A stretch of 64,000 bases of DNA from Ornithinicoccus hortensis (GTDB taxonomy: Bacteria > Actinomycetota > Actinomycetes > Actinomycetales > Dermatophilaceae): the NCBI RefSeq assembly GCF_006716185.1, contig NZ_VFOP01000001.1, positions 186,001 through 250,000 on the forward strand. The letters are read 5' to 3'. Positions 45,852 to 54,117 of the stretch are shown one piece after another. A program made the position numbers and the translations under genes. Every line of letters begins with the position of its first letter. The first letter of the stretch is position 1. The notes below the pieces were generated by a model. That model searched no databases. It saw nothing but the letters and a program-made list of their open reading frames with translations, and was not told the origin of the DNA.

Positions 45852-46364
45852 TCAGTCGGCGTCGCCGAGGAGCCGACCCTCACGGGCCGGTCCCTGCGCG
45901 GACCGGACCAGCGCCAGGATCTGCCGGGTCTCCAGGTCGGCACCGCGCAGCTGTGCCGGCGTCCACCACCGGGCCCGCCGGGCCTCGTGCGCCAGGCGCA
46001 ACCGGGGGCGTTGCGTCAACCGGACCCGGAACACCACGTCGACACTCTGGGTGCGCTGGTGGACTCCCGTCACGAGGGGGTCGCCCGGGTCGATGACGAG
46101 GCCGACCTCCTCCCGCACCTCGCGGACCACCGCCTGCGCCGGGGTCTCGCCGCGGTCCAGCAGACCCCCGGGCAGGCTCCACCCGCGGCGGTGCGGCTGC
46201 GACAGGAACAGCACCTCGCCGTCGTGCTCCAGCACACAGACCGCGCCGACCGTGTAGTTGGGCGTCCCGGTCCGGACCAGGGCACGCTTGACCCGGCCGG
46301 GCAGCACCCGGAATGCCGAGAGGGCAGCCGTGCCCAGCCTGCGCCGCAGCGTCTCCAGGTCCAC
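45852..46364 (-). CDS. NUDIX hydrolase
   Basis: This 170-residue protein has a Nudix box in GGLLDRGETPAQAVVREV followed by REEVGL, with all catalytic Glu/Arg positions present, and the preceding WSLPGG. A basic N-terminal helix (about residues 1-35) may bind membrane or partner. The substrate is unknown. It starts 1 bp after the stop of the upstream lipoprotein gene, so the two form an operon. Confidence 0.87.
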   Translation of the reverse strand: MDLETLRRRLGTAALSAFRVLPGRVKRALVRTGTPNYTVGAVCVLEHDGEVLFLSQPHRRGWSLPGGLLDRGETPAQAVVREVREEVGLVIDPGDPLVTGVHQRTQSVDVVFRVRLTQRPRLRLAHEARRARWWTPAQLRGADLETRQILALVRSAQGPAREGRLLGDAD

Positions 46365-46365
46365 G

Positions 46366-47184
46366 TCAGTCCCCGGTGAGCCCGTCCAGGATCTGCCCCG
46401 TGTCCGCCTGCCCGAAGTAGTCCTTGACCAGGACGTTGAGCTCGGGGACGTGCCAGACCTGGGGGGTGAAGGCGTCCTCGGTGGCGGTGCACCGGACCCG
46501 CCAGGTCTCGTAGACCGCGGGCAGCTGGTTGACCTCGGTCTCCGTCGTCGTCAGCGGGGCGCCCTCGGCGTCGGCCACGACCGTGTTGGGCTCCTCCGCC
46601 TCCGGGTCGGCCTCCGGGTCGAACGGGCAGAGCAGCTGCTCGGTCCCCCACCGCCAGCCGTCGACCTGACCAGGCTCGTACGGCTGGCCGTCGGCGCCCG
46701 GCAACCAGTCGCCCCCGACCGCGACGAGCACCCCCGCGCAGTCGTCGACGGGCGGCACGGCATACCCCGGGGTGAGGCACCACCGGTGCGGCGCGACCTG
46801 GCCGGCGACGGGCTCGGCGGCCTCCGCCTCCCCGAGGTCCTGGACGGTCCACCCGGCCGGCACGAGGACCGAGACGTTGGTCAGTACCGCGTGCTCGGGC
46901 GGTGCGGTCGTCGTCACGTCGTCCCCGGGGCCCGCACCGGACTCCCCCGGCACGGGCAGCGTGGTGGCCACCGGGTCGGCCGGCGCCTCCGTGGGCGCGA
47001 CCTGCTCCCCCGGCCCCTCGGTCGTTGGTTCCACCGTCGAGGTGACCACGACCGTGTTGCCCGCCTGGTCGGTGGTGGTGACGGTGGTCAGCCCGTCGTC
47101 CTCACCGCTGCAGGCAGCCAGGAGCACCGCGGCGGCCAGTGCCCCCGCGGCCAGTCGGGCCCCGTGGGGGCGGCCGCGTGCCAT
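46366..47184 (-). CDS. secreted lipoprotein of unknown function
   Basis: This 272-residue lipoprotein has an Arg-rich start, a hydrophobic segment and lipobox LLAAC (Cys about residue 25), then a Thr/Pro/Glu-rich linker to about residue 105, then a globular domain with Cys pairs (RWCLTPGYAVPPVDDC, LLCPFDPEAD, VRCTATEDA). No family is recognised. ATG 47184 is used; longer upstream readings lack signal-peptide logic. It is followed at 1 bp by the NUDIX gene and is divergent from the VOC-SRPBCC gene. Confidence 0.75.
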   Translation of the reverse strand: MARGRPHGARLAAGALAAAVLLAACSGEDDGLTTVTTTDQAGNTVVVTSTVEPTTEGPGEQVAPTEAPADPVATTLPVPGESGAGPGDDVTTTAPPEHAVLTNVSVLVPAGWTVQDLGEAEAAEPVAGQVAPHRWCLTPGYAVPPVDDCAGVLVAVGGDWLPGADGQPYEPGQVDGWRWGTEQLLCPFDPEADPEAEEPNTVVADAEGAPLTTTETEVNQLPAVYETWRVRCTATEDAFTPQVWHVPELNVLVKDYFGQADTGQILDGLTGD

Positions 47185-47233
47185 GGAGGTCAGCCAATCA
47201 CATCCGGGCCCGGCAGGGGCGGACAATGGCGAC

Positions 47234-48103
47234 ATGGTGACGCAGACAGCCGCCGGGGAGCCGGCCGACGAGCAGCGCCCCAGGAGCAACCCCAGGAACA
47301 GCCCCGGGAGCGACCCCGAGGAATCCGTCCCGGTCCTGCGGATCTCCGACCCGGACCGCGCCCTGACCTTCTACCGCGACTACCTGGGCTTCCGGCAGGA
47401 CTGGGAGCACCGGTTCGCCCCGGACCTCCCGTTGTACACCCAGCTCTCCCGCGGCGGAGCGAAGCTCCACCTCAGCGAACACGTCGGCGACGCCAGCCCG
47501 GCCGGCGCGGTGCTCTTCACGGTGCGGGACGTGCGGGCGCTGCACGCCGAGTTGCAGGGTCGCCAGCCCGAGGAAGCCGCTGGGGGCCACCCGCGCGTCG
47601 AGCAGCAGGACTGGGGCCTGACCCTCACCGTGCAGGACCCGTTCGACAACCGGCTGACCTTCCACCAGCCGCCGGACGGGCCGGCACCGATCCGGCACCG
47701 GCTCGAGCTGGGCTGCTCCTCGGCGCACGCCTTCGGGGTGTTCACCGGGCGGATCGGCCGGTGGTGGGACCCGGCCTACAGTCCCGACCCGGACTCGTTC
47801 ACGGGGGCCGACATCGAGCCGTGGGTCGGCGGGCAGGTCACCATGACGTCCACGTCGGCGGCCCCCTACCGGTGGGGCACGGTGACGCTGTGGGAGCCCG
47901 GGCGGGCCTATGCCCAGACCTTCACCCTGGCCCAGGACCCCGAGCATCCCAGCGCCGTCGGCGTCCGCTTCGAGCCCACGGCGACCGGCTGCGTCGTGGA
48001 CTTCGAGCACGGGGGCTGGACGACCGACAACGCCGGCAGCCGGGAAAAGTTCACCGACTGGCCGCACCTGCTGGAGCGCTTCGCCGACCTCGCCGGCGGC
48101 TAG
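47234..48103 (+). CDS. fusion of a VOC (bleomycin-resistance-like) domain and an SRPBCC domain
   Basis: This 289-residue protein has two folds. Residues about 30-140 form a glyoxalase/bleomycin-resistance domain (VPVLRISDPDRALTFYRDYL, LHLSEHVGDASPAGAVLF, VQDPFDNRLTFHQP). Residues about 155-285 form a START/SRPBCC-like domain (FTGRIGRWWDP, PWVGGQVTM, FTDWPHLLERFADLAGG) of the activator-of-Hsp90 type. Both can bind small hydrophobic ligands, so a drug-binding or detoxification role is plausible. ATG 47234 is used. Its end overlaps the FAD dehydrogenase gene by 4 bp, tail to tail. Confidence 0.83.
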   Translation: MVTQTAAGEPADEQRPRSNPRNSPGSDPEESVPVLRISDPDRALTFYRDYLGFRQDWEHRFAPDLPLYTQLSRGGAKLHLSEHVGDASPAGAVLFTVRDVRALHAELQGRQPEEAAGGHPRVEQQDWGLTLTVQDPFDNRLTFHQPPDGPAPIRHRLELGCSSAHAFGVFTGRIGRWWDPAYSPDPDSFTGADIEPWVGGQVTMTSTSAAPYRWGTVTLWEPGRAYAQTFTLAQDPEHPSAVGVRFEPTATGCVVDFEHGGWTTDNAGSREKFTDWPHLLERFADLAGG

Positions 48104-49758
48104 GAACCCGCGGCGGCCCGGCCCGCCGCACGACCGGAGAACAGGCACCCGCCGAGGAAGGTGCCCTCCAGCGAGTTGTAGCCGTGCACCCCTCCGCCGC
48201 CGAACCCGGCGACCTCGCCCGCGGCATACAGCCCCGGGACGGGTGAGCCGTCGGAGTCGAGCGCCCGGGAGTCCAGGTCGGTCTGGATGCCACCGAGGGT
48301 CTTGCGGGTCAGGGTGCGCAGCCGCACCGCGATGAGCGGCCCGTTGTCGGGGTCGAGGAAGGCGTGCGGCGGGGCGGTGCGGATCAGCTTGTCGCCGCGG
48401 TAGGCGCGCGCCGCCCGGATCGCCGCCAGCTGCGCGTCCTTGCCGAAGGGGTTGGCCAGCTCCCGGTCGCGCGCCTCGAGCATGCCCTGCAGCCGGGCCG
48501 GGTCGATCCGGTCCTGCCCGACCAGCGCGTTCATCGCGGCCACCAGCTCGGGCACCGTCCCGGCACTGACGAAGTCCTCCCCGTCGTCGAGGAAGCGCTG
48601 CACCGGGCCGGGCGCCCCCTTGCGCACCCGGCCGAGGACCTGCTTCACGCTCTTGCCGGTGAGGTCGGGATTCTGCTCCGACCCGGACAGCGCGAACTCC
48701 TTCTCGATCACCTTCTGGGTCAGCACGAACCAGGAGTGGTCGTGCCCGGTCGCGCGCAGGTGGGCGAGCGTGCCGAGCGTGTCGAAGCCGGGGTAGCACG
48801 GCGCGGGCAAGCGGTGGCCGTCCGCGTCCAGCCACAGCGACGACGGGCCCGGCAGGATCCGTATGCCGTGCGCCGGCCAGACCGGGCTGTGGTTGGCGAT
48901 GCCCTCGGTGTAGTGCCACATCCGGTCCCGGTTGACGACCCGGGCGCCGGCGGCCTCGCTGATCGGCAGCATCGAGCCGTCCACGAACGCCGGGACACCG
49001 ACCACCAGGTCCTCCGGCGGGGCGCCCAGACGGTCCGGCCAGTACTCCCGGATCAGGTCCAGGTTGGCCCCGACCCCGCCGGACGTGACCACCACCGCCC
49101 CCGCGGACAGCTCGAACTCACCGACCACGCTGCGCGTGCTGGCGACGGCGCGGCCTGCCCCGTCGGCCGCCAGCCGGTCGCCGCGGACCCCGGAGACGGC
49201 CCCGTCGGTGGTGACCAGACCGGTCACCTTGTGCCGCCCCAGCACGGTGAGCCGACCCTCGGACTCAGCGGCACGGCATACCGCCTCGAAGGGGGCGACC
49301 ACCCCCGGGCCGGTCCCCCAGGTGATGTGGAAGCGTGGCACCGAGTTGCCGTGGCCGGTGGCGGTCCCGTCGCCGCGCTCGGCCCAGCCGACCACCGGGA
49401 AGAACCTGATCCCCTTCCCGTGCAGCCAGGCACGCTTCTCGCCCGCGGCCCACTCGACATACGCCCGCGCCCAGCGGCTGCCCCATTCGTCCTCCGCGTG
49501 CGGGCCCTCCAACCGGTCGAAGCCGGCGCTGCCGGACCAGTCCTGCCAAGCCAGGTCCAGGCTGTCGTGGATGCCCATCCGGCGCTGCTCCGGGCTGTCG
49601 ACGAGGAAGATCCCGCCGAAGGACCACCACGCCTGTCCGCCGAGGTGCTCGGCCGACTCCTGGTCCACCAGCACGACCCGGCGTCCCGCCTCGACCAGCT
49701 CGGCCGTCGCCACGAGACCGGCCAGGCCGGCCCCCACCACGATCACGTCCGCGTCCAC
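48100..49758 (-). CDS. FAD-binding dehydrogenase, fumarate-reductase/ketosteroid-dehydrogenase-like
   Basis: This 552-residue flavoprotein has the N-terminal dinucleotide motif VIVVGAGLAGLVATAELVEAG followed by VVLVDQE. The C-terminal FAD/active-site segment is GLYAAGEVAGFGGGGVHGYNSLEGTFLGGC. The layout matches the FAD_binding_2 family; the group is often annotated as putative FAD-binding or 3-oxosteroid dehydrogenase, and the substrate is unknown. The start is GTG 49758 with GAGGAG just upstream. It converges with the VOC-SRPBCC gene and is divergent from the metallophosphoesterase gene. Confidence 0.88.
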   Translation of the reverse strand: MDADVIVVGAGLAGLVATAELVEAGRRVVLVDQESAEHLGGQAWWSFGGIFLVDSPEQRRMGIHDSLDLAWQDWSGSAGFDRLEGPHAEDEWGSRWARAYVEWAAGEKRAWLHGKGIRFFPVVGWAERGDGTATGHGNSVPRFHITWGTGPGVVAPFEAVCRAAESEGRLTVLGRHKVTGLVTTDGAVSGVRGDRLAADGAGRAVASTRSVVGEFELSAGAVVVTSGGVGANLDLIREYWPDRLGAPPEDLVVGVPAFVDGSMLPISEAAGARVVNRDRMWHYTEGIANHSPVWPAHGIRILPGPSSLWLDADGHRLPAPCYPGFDTLGTLAHLRATGHDHSWFVLTQKVIEKEFALSGSEQNPDLTGKSVKQVLGRVRKGAPGPVQRFLDDGEDFVSAGTVPELVAAMNALVGQDRIDPARLQGMLEARDRELANPFGKDAQLAAIRAARAYRGDKLIRTAPPHAFLDPDNGPLIAVRLRTLTRKTLGGIQTDLDSRALDSDGSPVPGLYAAGEVAGFGGGGVHGYNSLEGTFLGGCLFSGRAAGRAAAGS

Positions 49759-49821
49759 GCGCTCTCCTCGTCGGTCGACCGGTCTGCCTGTTCGCCGGGT
49801 TCCGCATAAGATCGCAGAGCG

Positions 49822-51492
49822 ATGTCCGATGTGGAAACCCCCGTGGCGGAACCCACCACTCGGCCGAGGGAGCGCAGGGCCCTCGGCCGTGCCCTGCGCT
49901 ACACGGTGACGGTGCTGGTGCTGGCCCTGGTGGGGTACGTCGGCGGGCTCGCGACGACCAGTCTGTGGCCGATCACGCTGCAGACCCAGCACTTCGAGGC
50001 GTCGGTACGGATCTCCCCGTCGTGGTCCAACAACTCGACGGTGCACCTGCCGACGGTGTTCGGCGACATCGACCTGGAGTTCCACGGACCGACCCCGGCG
50101 CCCGGGATCGAGGGCCGGGTGCAGGTGCGGGAGGAGATCACCGAGCTGTTCACCAGCGGCGCGGTCGACATCGACGAGCTGACCCCCGACCAGGAGGAGC
50201 TCCGGACGGTGATGCGGGACGGGCTGACCGAGCTGGGCTGGAAGTTCGTCGGTGGCGTCCTCGGCACCAACCTGCTGCTGGTCGGCCTGTGGTTCCTGGG
50301 GCGGCCGCGCAAGGACAGCCACTCCTGGTGGCGGCCGGCGGAGGCCGTCGCGGCCGCCGTCATCGTCGCCACGCTGGTGCCCGGGATCGGCGCCCTGATG
50401 ACCTACCGGACCAGCACCTACGCGGCGTTCACCACCACCTCGCTGCTCTCGACGGTGCGCGGCGGCAGCGGCATGTTCACCGACATCCGCGGACAGGCCC
50501 AGCAGGCCACGCCCTACGTGCAGAACCTGTTGGCGCTCTCCGACGCGCTGCACCAGGAGTTCGTGAACCCGGACGCCTTCCGGCCGGCCGCGGCGCGCTT
50601 CCTGCTGGTCTCGGACATCCACGGGATGAACTACTACCCGCTGATGGAGCGGATCATCGAGGACGAGGACATCACCGCCGTGATCGACACCGGCGACCTG
50701 GTGAACTTCGGGCGGCCCCGCGAGGGCGAGATGGCCGGGCTCTTCTCGGCGATCGAGGACCTCGGGGTCCCCTACATCTTCGTCCGCGGAAACCACGACG
50801 CCACCAGCCCCACCGACGAGGCGGTGCTGGCCCGGATGGCCGAGATCCCCAACGTCATCCTGCTCGAGCCCACCGCCGGGACGTTTGTCGAGGCGCAGGT
50901 CAACGGGATCCGGATGAGCGGGTTCAACGACTGGCGGCACTTCGCCGAGGTGAACGACGACTTCAAGGAGCAGGCCCGGGAGGCCGGCGAGGCGTTTGCC
51001 GAGGGCACCCGCGGTTGGCCGCTGCCGGACATCCTGGTCTCCCACCAGCCGTTCGCCCTGGAGGACCTGCCCTCCGCCGGCATCAAGGTCAACGGGCACA
51101 TGCACACGGCCGCGCTGAAGGGCAACCAGATCACCATGGGCTCGTTCACCGGCGGCGGCCTGGTCAACCACTTCCAGGTGCCGCAGGACGAGGACCCGGA
51201 GACGGCCGGTGAGCTGGTCGGCGTCCCCTACGCCTTCGACATCGTTTCCTTCGGGGAGGACTGCTCGCTGCAGACGCTGACCCGCTACGTCTACCGCAAC
51301 CTGGTCTCCGGCCGCCCCCAGTTCGACAACGTCAGCGTCCTCAACGGCGAGCAGGTCGCCACGCAGCCCGATCCGGACGGCGAGCCCCGCACCTGCGGCC
51401 CCGACCAGCCGCTCCAGACCGAGGTCATCGTCCCGACCGACGACCCCGACGGCGACGACGGTGCGGACGACGGCGACGGCGGCGCTCCCTGA
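49822..51492 (+). CDS. membrane-anchored metallophosphoesterase
   Basis: This 556-residue protein has membrane segments at about residues 25-48, 143-160 and 174-196, the first two separated by a soluble stretch. A calcineurin-like phosphoesterase domain starts near residue 258: D265 and H267 (VSDIHG), D292 (GDLV), N324-H325 (GNHD), SHQP and GHMHT. All metal ligands are present. The final 40 residues are acidic and disordered. The substrate could be a nucleotide, lipid or phosphoprotein. A 33-bp tandem repeat starts 3 bp after the stop codon. Confidence 0.88.
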   Translation: MSDVETPVAEPTTRPRERRALGRALRYTVTVLVLALVGYVGGLATTSLWPITLQTQHFEASVRISPSWSNNSTVHLPTVFGDIDLEFHGPTPAPGIEGRVQVREEITELFTSGAVDIDELTPDQEELRTVMRDGLTELGWKFVGGVLGTNLLLVGLWFLGRPRKDSHSWWRPAEAVAAAVIVATLVPGIGALMTYRTSTYAAFTTTSLLSTVRGGSGMFTDIRGQAQQATPYVQNLLALSDALHQEFVNPDAFRPAAARFLLVSDIHGMNYYPLMERIIEDEDITAVIDTGDLVNFGRPREGEMAGLFSAIEDLGVPYIFVRGNHDATSPTDEAVLARMAEIPNVILLEPTAGTFVEAQVNGIRMSGFNDWRHFAEVNDDFKEQAREAGEAFAEGTRGWPLPDILVSHQPFALEDLPSAGIKVNGHMHTAALKGNQITMGSFTGGGLVNHFQVPQDEDPETAGELVGVPYAFDIVSFGEDCSLQTLTRYVYRNLVSGRPQFDNVSVLNGEQVATQPDPDGEPRTCGPDQPLQTEVIVPTDDPDGDDGADDGDGGAP

Positions 51493-51495
51493 TCG

Positions 51496-51621
51496 ACCGG
51501 ACGCGTCACCGGGCGGCGTCCCGCCCCCACCGGACGCTTCACCGGGCGGCGTTCCACCCCCACCGGACGCGTCACCGGGCGGCGTCCCACCCCCACCGGA
51601 CGCGTGACCGGGCGACGCAAC
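51496..51621. repeat. 33-bp tandem repeat, about 3.8 copies
   Basis: Three full units (51496-51528, 51529-51561, 51562-51594) and a partial fourth unit (51595-51621) of ACCGGACGCGTCACCGGGCG plus 13 bases differ at only a few positions. They fill the space between the metallophosphoesterase stop and the convergent RNA-ligase-like gene. Copy number may vary between strains. Confidence 0.9.
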
Positions 51622-51638
51622 TGCCGGGCCCCGCGCCG

Positions 51639-52220
51639 CTAGCCCCCGACCGGACCGCCGAGCGGGAAGCGGTGCCGGACCTCATAACGCGGCGACCCAC
51701 CGGCGCCCTGCCCCAGGTGGGAGGCGATCAAGACGATCTCCTCCACCACGAACCGTGGGCCGCGGTAGGCGTCCAGCGCCTGCACCCAACGCCCGGCCGG
51801 TCGACGCCGGGAGGAGCGGGCCACCGTGACGTGCGGGGTGAACCGCTGCCCGTCGACCTCGGCGCCAGCGTGATTCGCGTGGTCGCGCAGGGACCGTGAC
51901 CAGGCCCGCAGCGACCCGGCACCCCCTTCGTCCACCCCGATCCAGATGACCTTCGCCCCGCCCGGGTCCGGAAAGGCGCCCGCGCCACCGAGCGACAACG
52001 GGGCCGGCTCCTGCCGTGCGGCCCAGGCGGACACCGACTCGACCAGCGGGTCCTCCGCCCGGTCGGGGAGGTCGGGCAGGAAGGCCAGTGTCAGGTGCAG
52101 GTGCTCCTCCCGGGTCCACCGCCAGTCCCGCCCCGTGTCGGCGTCCCGGCGGGGCTGCAGGTGGGCCACCAGGTCCTCGTGGGCCGAGCTCGGGGGCAGC
52201 ACGGCGAAGAAGGCGCGCAT
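51639..52220 (-). CDS. 2'-5' RNA ligase-like (2H phosphoesterase) protein
   Basis: This 193-residue protein has the two catalytic HxT motifs of 2H phosphoesterases, H42-L-T44 (HLHLTLAFL) and H130-V-T132 (FTPHVTVAR), at normal spacing for bacterial ThpR/LigT. Such proteins hydrolyse 2',3'-cyclic phosphates or join 2'-5' RNA ends in vitro; the biological role is unclear. The start is ATG 52220, directly before conserved RAFFAVLP. It is divergent in reading from the 72-bp repeat copy D just upstream. Confidence 0.88.
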   Translation of the reverse strand: MRAFFAVLPPSSAHEDLVAHLQPRRDADTGRDWRWTREEHLHLTLAFLPDLPDRAEDPLVESVSAWAARQEPAPLSLGGAGAFPDPGGAKVIWIGVDEGGAGSLRAWSRSLRDHANHAGAEVDGQRFTPHVTVARSSRRRPAGRWVQALDAYRGPRFVVEEIVLIASHLGQGAGGSPRYEVRHRFPLGGPVGG

Positions 52221-52312
52221 GGACCCATCCTGACACCGGACCGGAAGGCCGTCGCGGGTGACGTCGGCGACCCGGCCGGCCCCGTCAGTGGCCGTGGCGC
52301 CCACCGCGCCGT

Positions 52313-52383
52313 CACTGGTAGCACGTTCGGGGCACTGGTGGCATGGTCGACCGTGCTACCAGTGGCCCGAACCGTCTACCAGT
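52313..52383. repeat. 72-bp inverted-repeat element, copy D (opposite orientation to B and C)
   Basis: The reverse complement of this copy aligns with copies B and C throughout, including the GTCGACC core. It starts CACTGGTAGCACGTTCGG and ends CGTCTACCAGT. The flank after it (GGTGAGCGGCG, GGTGAGCGACGCTGG) shares short motifs with the spacer between B and C, so the conserved unit may be longer than 72 bp. Confidence 0.88.
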
Positions 52384-52479
52384 CGGTGAGCGGCGCGGGT
52401 GGGTGGGGTCGGTGGGCGGCCTTGGTGGATAGCGGCCGTAACGGGTGAGCGACGCTGGCGCGTGAGCGCGCCTGGCCGG

Positions 52480-52884
52480 TCAGCGCTCGGCGAGGTTGGC
52501 CGGCGGGGTGTTGCCCTGCTCGATGGCGGCCGCCACGTCGCGGATGGCCTGAGCGCTCTCCGCCCAGTTGCCGGCCGGCTCCTCCCACACCGGGGTCCAG
52601 CCCTTACGGGCCTCGATCACCCACTGGTGTCCGAAGACGCTCCGCGCCAGCACCACGAACGGCAGCAGGAGCAGCAGCACCAGGAACTCCAGCCCCCAGA
52701 CGATCACCAGGACGAAGATCGGCAGGCACAGGATCAGGATGATCACGGTCAGCGTCATGCTGATCGGGTCGTCGCCGCCGGGCAGGTTCGGCATCAGCTC
52801 CCACGCGCCCTTGAGCCGCCTGCGCCACGGCACCCACCGGCGCGACACGCGCCACGTCTGCCCCCTCGGGTCCCTCACCTTCAC
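52480..52884 (-). CDS. small membrane protein with N-terminal basic domain
   Basis: This 134-residue protein starts at GTG 52884 with VKVRDPRGQTWRVSRRWVPW. It has a hydrophobic region of two close helices (about residues 43-80, IILILCLPIFVLVIVWGLEF and LVLLLLLPFVVLARS) and a cytoplasmic tail with WVIEARKGWTPVWEE. The RDPRGxxWxVxRRWxPWRRR start is seen in other actinobacterial proteins of unknown function. ATG at RNAs further in would drop the basic start and seems less likely. Confidence 0.7.
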   Translation of the reverse strand: MKVRDPRGQTWRVSRRWVPWRRRLKGAWELMPNLPGGDDPISMTLTVIILILCLPIFVLVIVWGLEFLVLLLLLPFVVLARSVFGHQWVIEARKGWTPVWEEPAGNWAESAQAIRDVAAAIEQGNTPPANLAER

Positions 52885-53024
52885 GGGAGGACACGGTAAT
52901 CGATGTCCGCCGCACACCCCGAACCGTCCACAACCGCGACGCCCCGGCCGTGTCCGCTCACCCCCGGGGTATGCCGTCAGGAGGGGGCGGCCGCACCCCG
53001 GCACCGCCGTCGTAGGCTGGCCGG

Positions 53025-54020
53025 GTGAGCACCCCTCCGGGTCAGGTGCCGCCGGGGTGGGACGACCCGGCGGGCCCGCAGACCCCCAGCACCGAGTCCC
53101 CCGCCCAGCCGCCGGCACCAGCCAAGAGCCAGACGGCCAGCATCATGTGGGCGATCGCCACCATGGTGGTCGCGGTGGTGGGCGGGTTCCTGATCTACAC
53201 GGCGATCACCCACGAGGACGGCGGCACGGCCGCACCCGAGACTCCGGCAGCGACCGACAACGCGGCGGGCACCGCCCCGTCGGAGACCGCCGCCACCGGG
53301 GACGATGACAGCAGCCAGCCCGGGACGACCGACGGCGCGGCCACCGACGACGGGGCCAGCGGCGACGCAGCCACCGAGGACTCGACCGCTGGTGAGGAGT
53401 CGGCGACGGCGTCCGAGACCCCCTCGACCGGCCAGCGGGAGATGACCGAGGAGCAGAAGGAGTTCGTGCTGGCGCTGCAGCGCCGCGACGCCGACGACCC
53501 GATGGCCAAGGGGGACGTCGACGCCCCGGTGGTGCTGATCGAGTACGCCGACTACCGCTGCCCGTTCTGCGCGGTCTGGGGCCGGGACGTCCAGCCCGAG
53601 CTGCAGGACCTGGTCGACGACGGGACGCTGCGGATCGAGTTCCGGGACCGGGTGCTGTTCGGCGAGGAGTCCGAGGCCACCGCCCTGGCGGCCCGTGCCG
53701 CCGGGGAGCAGGGCCTCTACTGGGAGTACCACGACGCGGTGTTCGCGGCCGCCCCGAACAGCGGGCACCCCGACATGCCCCGGGAGAAGCTGATCGGCTT
53801 CGCCGAGGAGATCGGCGTGCCCGACCTGGCCAAGTTCGAGGAGGACATGGACTCCAAGGAGCTACGGGCCGCGCTCCAGGCCGACCAGGACGAGGCCGGC
53901 TCGCTGGGGATCAACTCGACCCCCACCTTCCTGGTCAACGCCACCCCGGTCGTCGGCGCCCAGCCGGCCGAGGTCTTCACCCAGGTCATCGAGCAGGAAC
54001 TCGCCGCCGCGCAGGAGTGA
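53025..54020 (+). CDS. membrane-anchored DsbA-like thioredoxin-fold protein
   Basis: This 331-residue protein has a Pro-rich cytoplasmic start, one membrane helix (about residues 40-60), a long acidic Asp/Thr/Ser/Ala linker (65-135) and a thioredoxin-fold domain with active site C179-P-F-C182 (YRCPFCAVWG) and cis-Pro segment INSTPTFLVN. The domain should face the outside and act in disulfide formation or isomerisation of exported proteins. The start is GTG 53025, six bases after TAGGCT (53013-53018), a likely -10 box. Confidence 0.88.
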   Translation: MSTPPGQVPPGWDDPAGPQTPSTESPAQPPAPAKSQTASIMWAIATMVVAVVGGFLIYTAITHEDGGTAAPETPAATDNAAGTAPSETAATGDDDSSQPGTTDGAATDDGASGDAATEDSTAGEESATASETPSTGQREMTEEQKEFVLALQRRDADDPMAKGDVDAPVVLIEYADYRCPFCAVWGRDVQPELQDLVDDGTLRIEFRDRVLFGEESEATALAARAAGEQGLYWEYHDAVFAAAPNSGHPDMPREKLIGFAEEIGVPDLAKFEEDMDSKELRAALQADQDEAGSLGINSTPTFLVNATPVVGAQPAEVFTQVIEQELAAAQE

Positions 54021-54117
54021 TCCGCTCCGACCGGGGGCGGGCACGGCATACTCGGCCCAGCAGCGTGCGCGACGGCGGCGGTGCCAGCGACAACGGCGAC
54101 GGCGGCGAGGAGGCGTG

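Noticed and set aside
49761-51171. Upstream extension of the FAD dehydrogenase reading frame
   Set aside because: The extension is antisense to the metallophosphoesterase gene; a good RBS and the dinucleotide motif begin at GTG 49758.
23511-52383. Insertion sequences associated with the 72-bp repeats
   Set aside because: No transposase gene lies between or beside any copy in this window.
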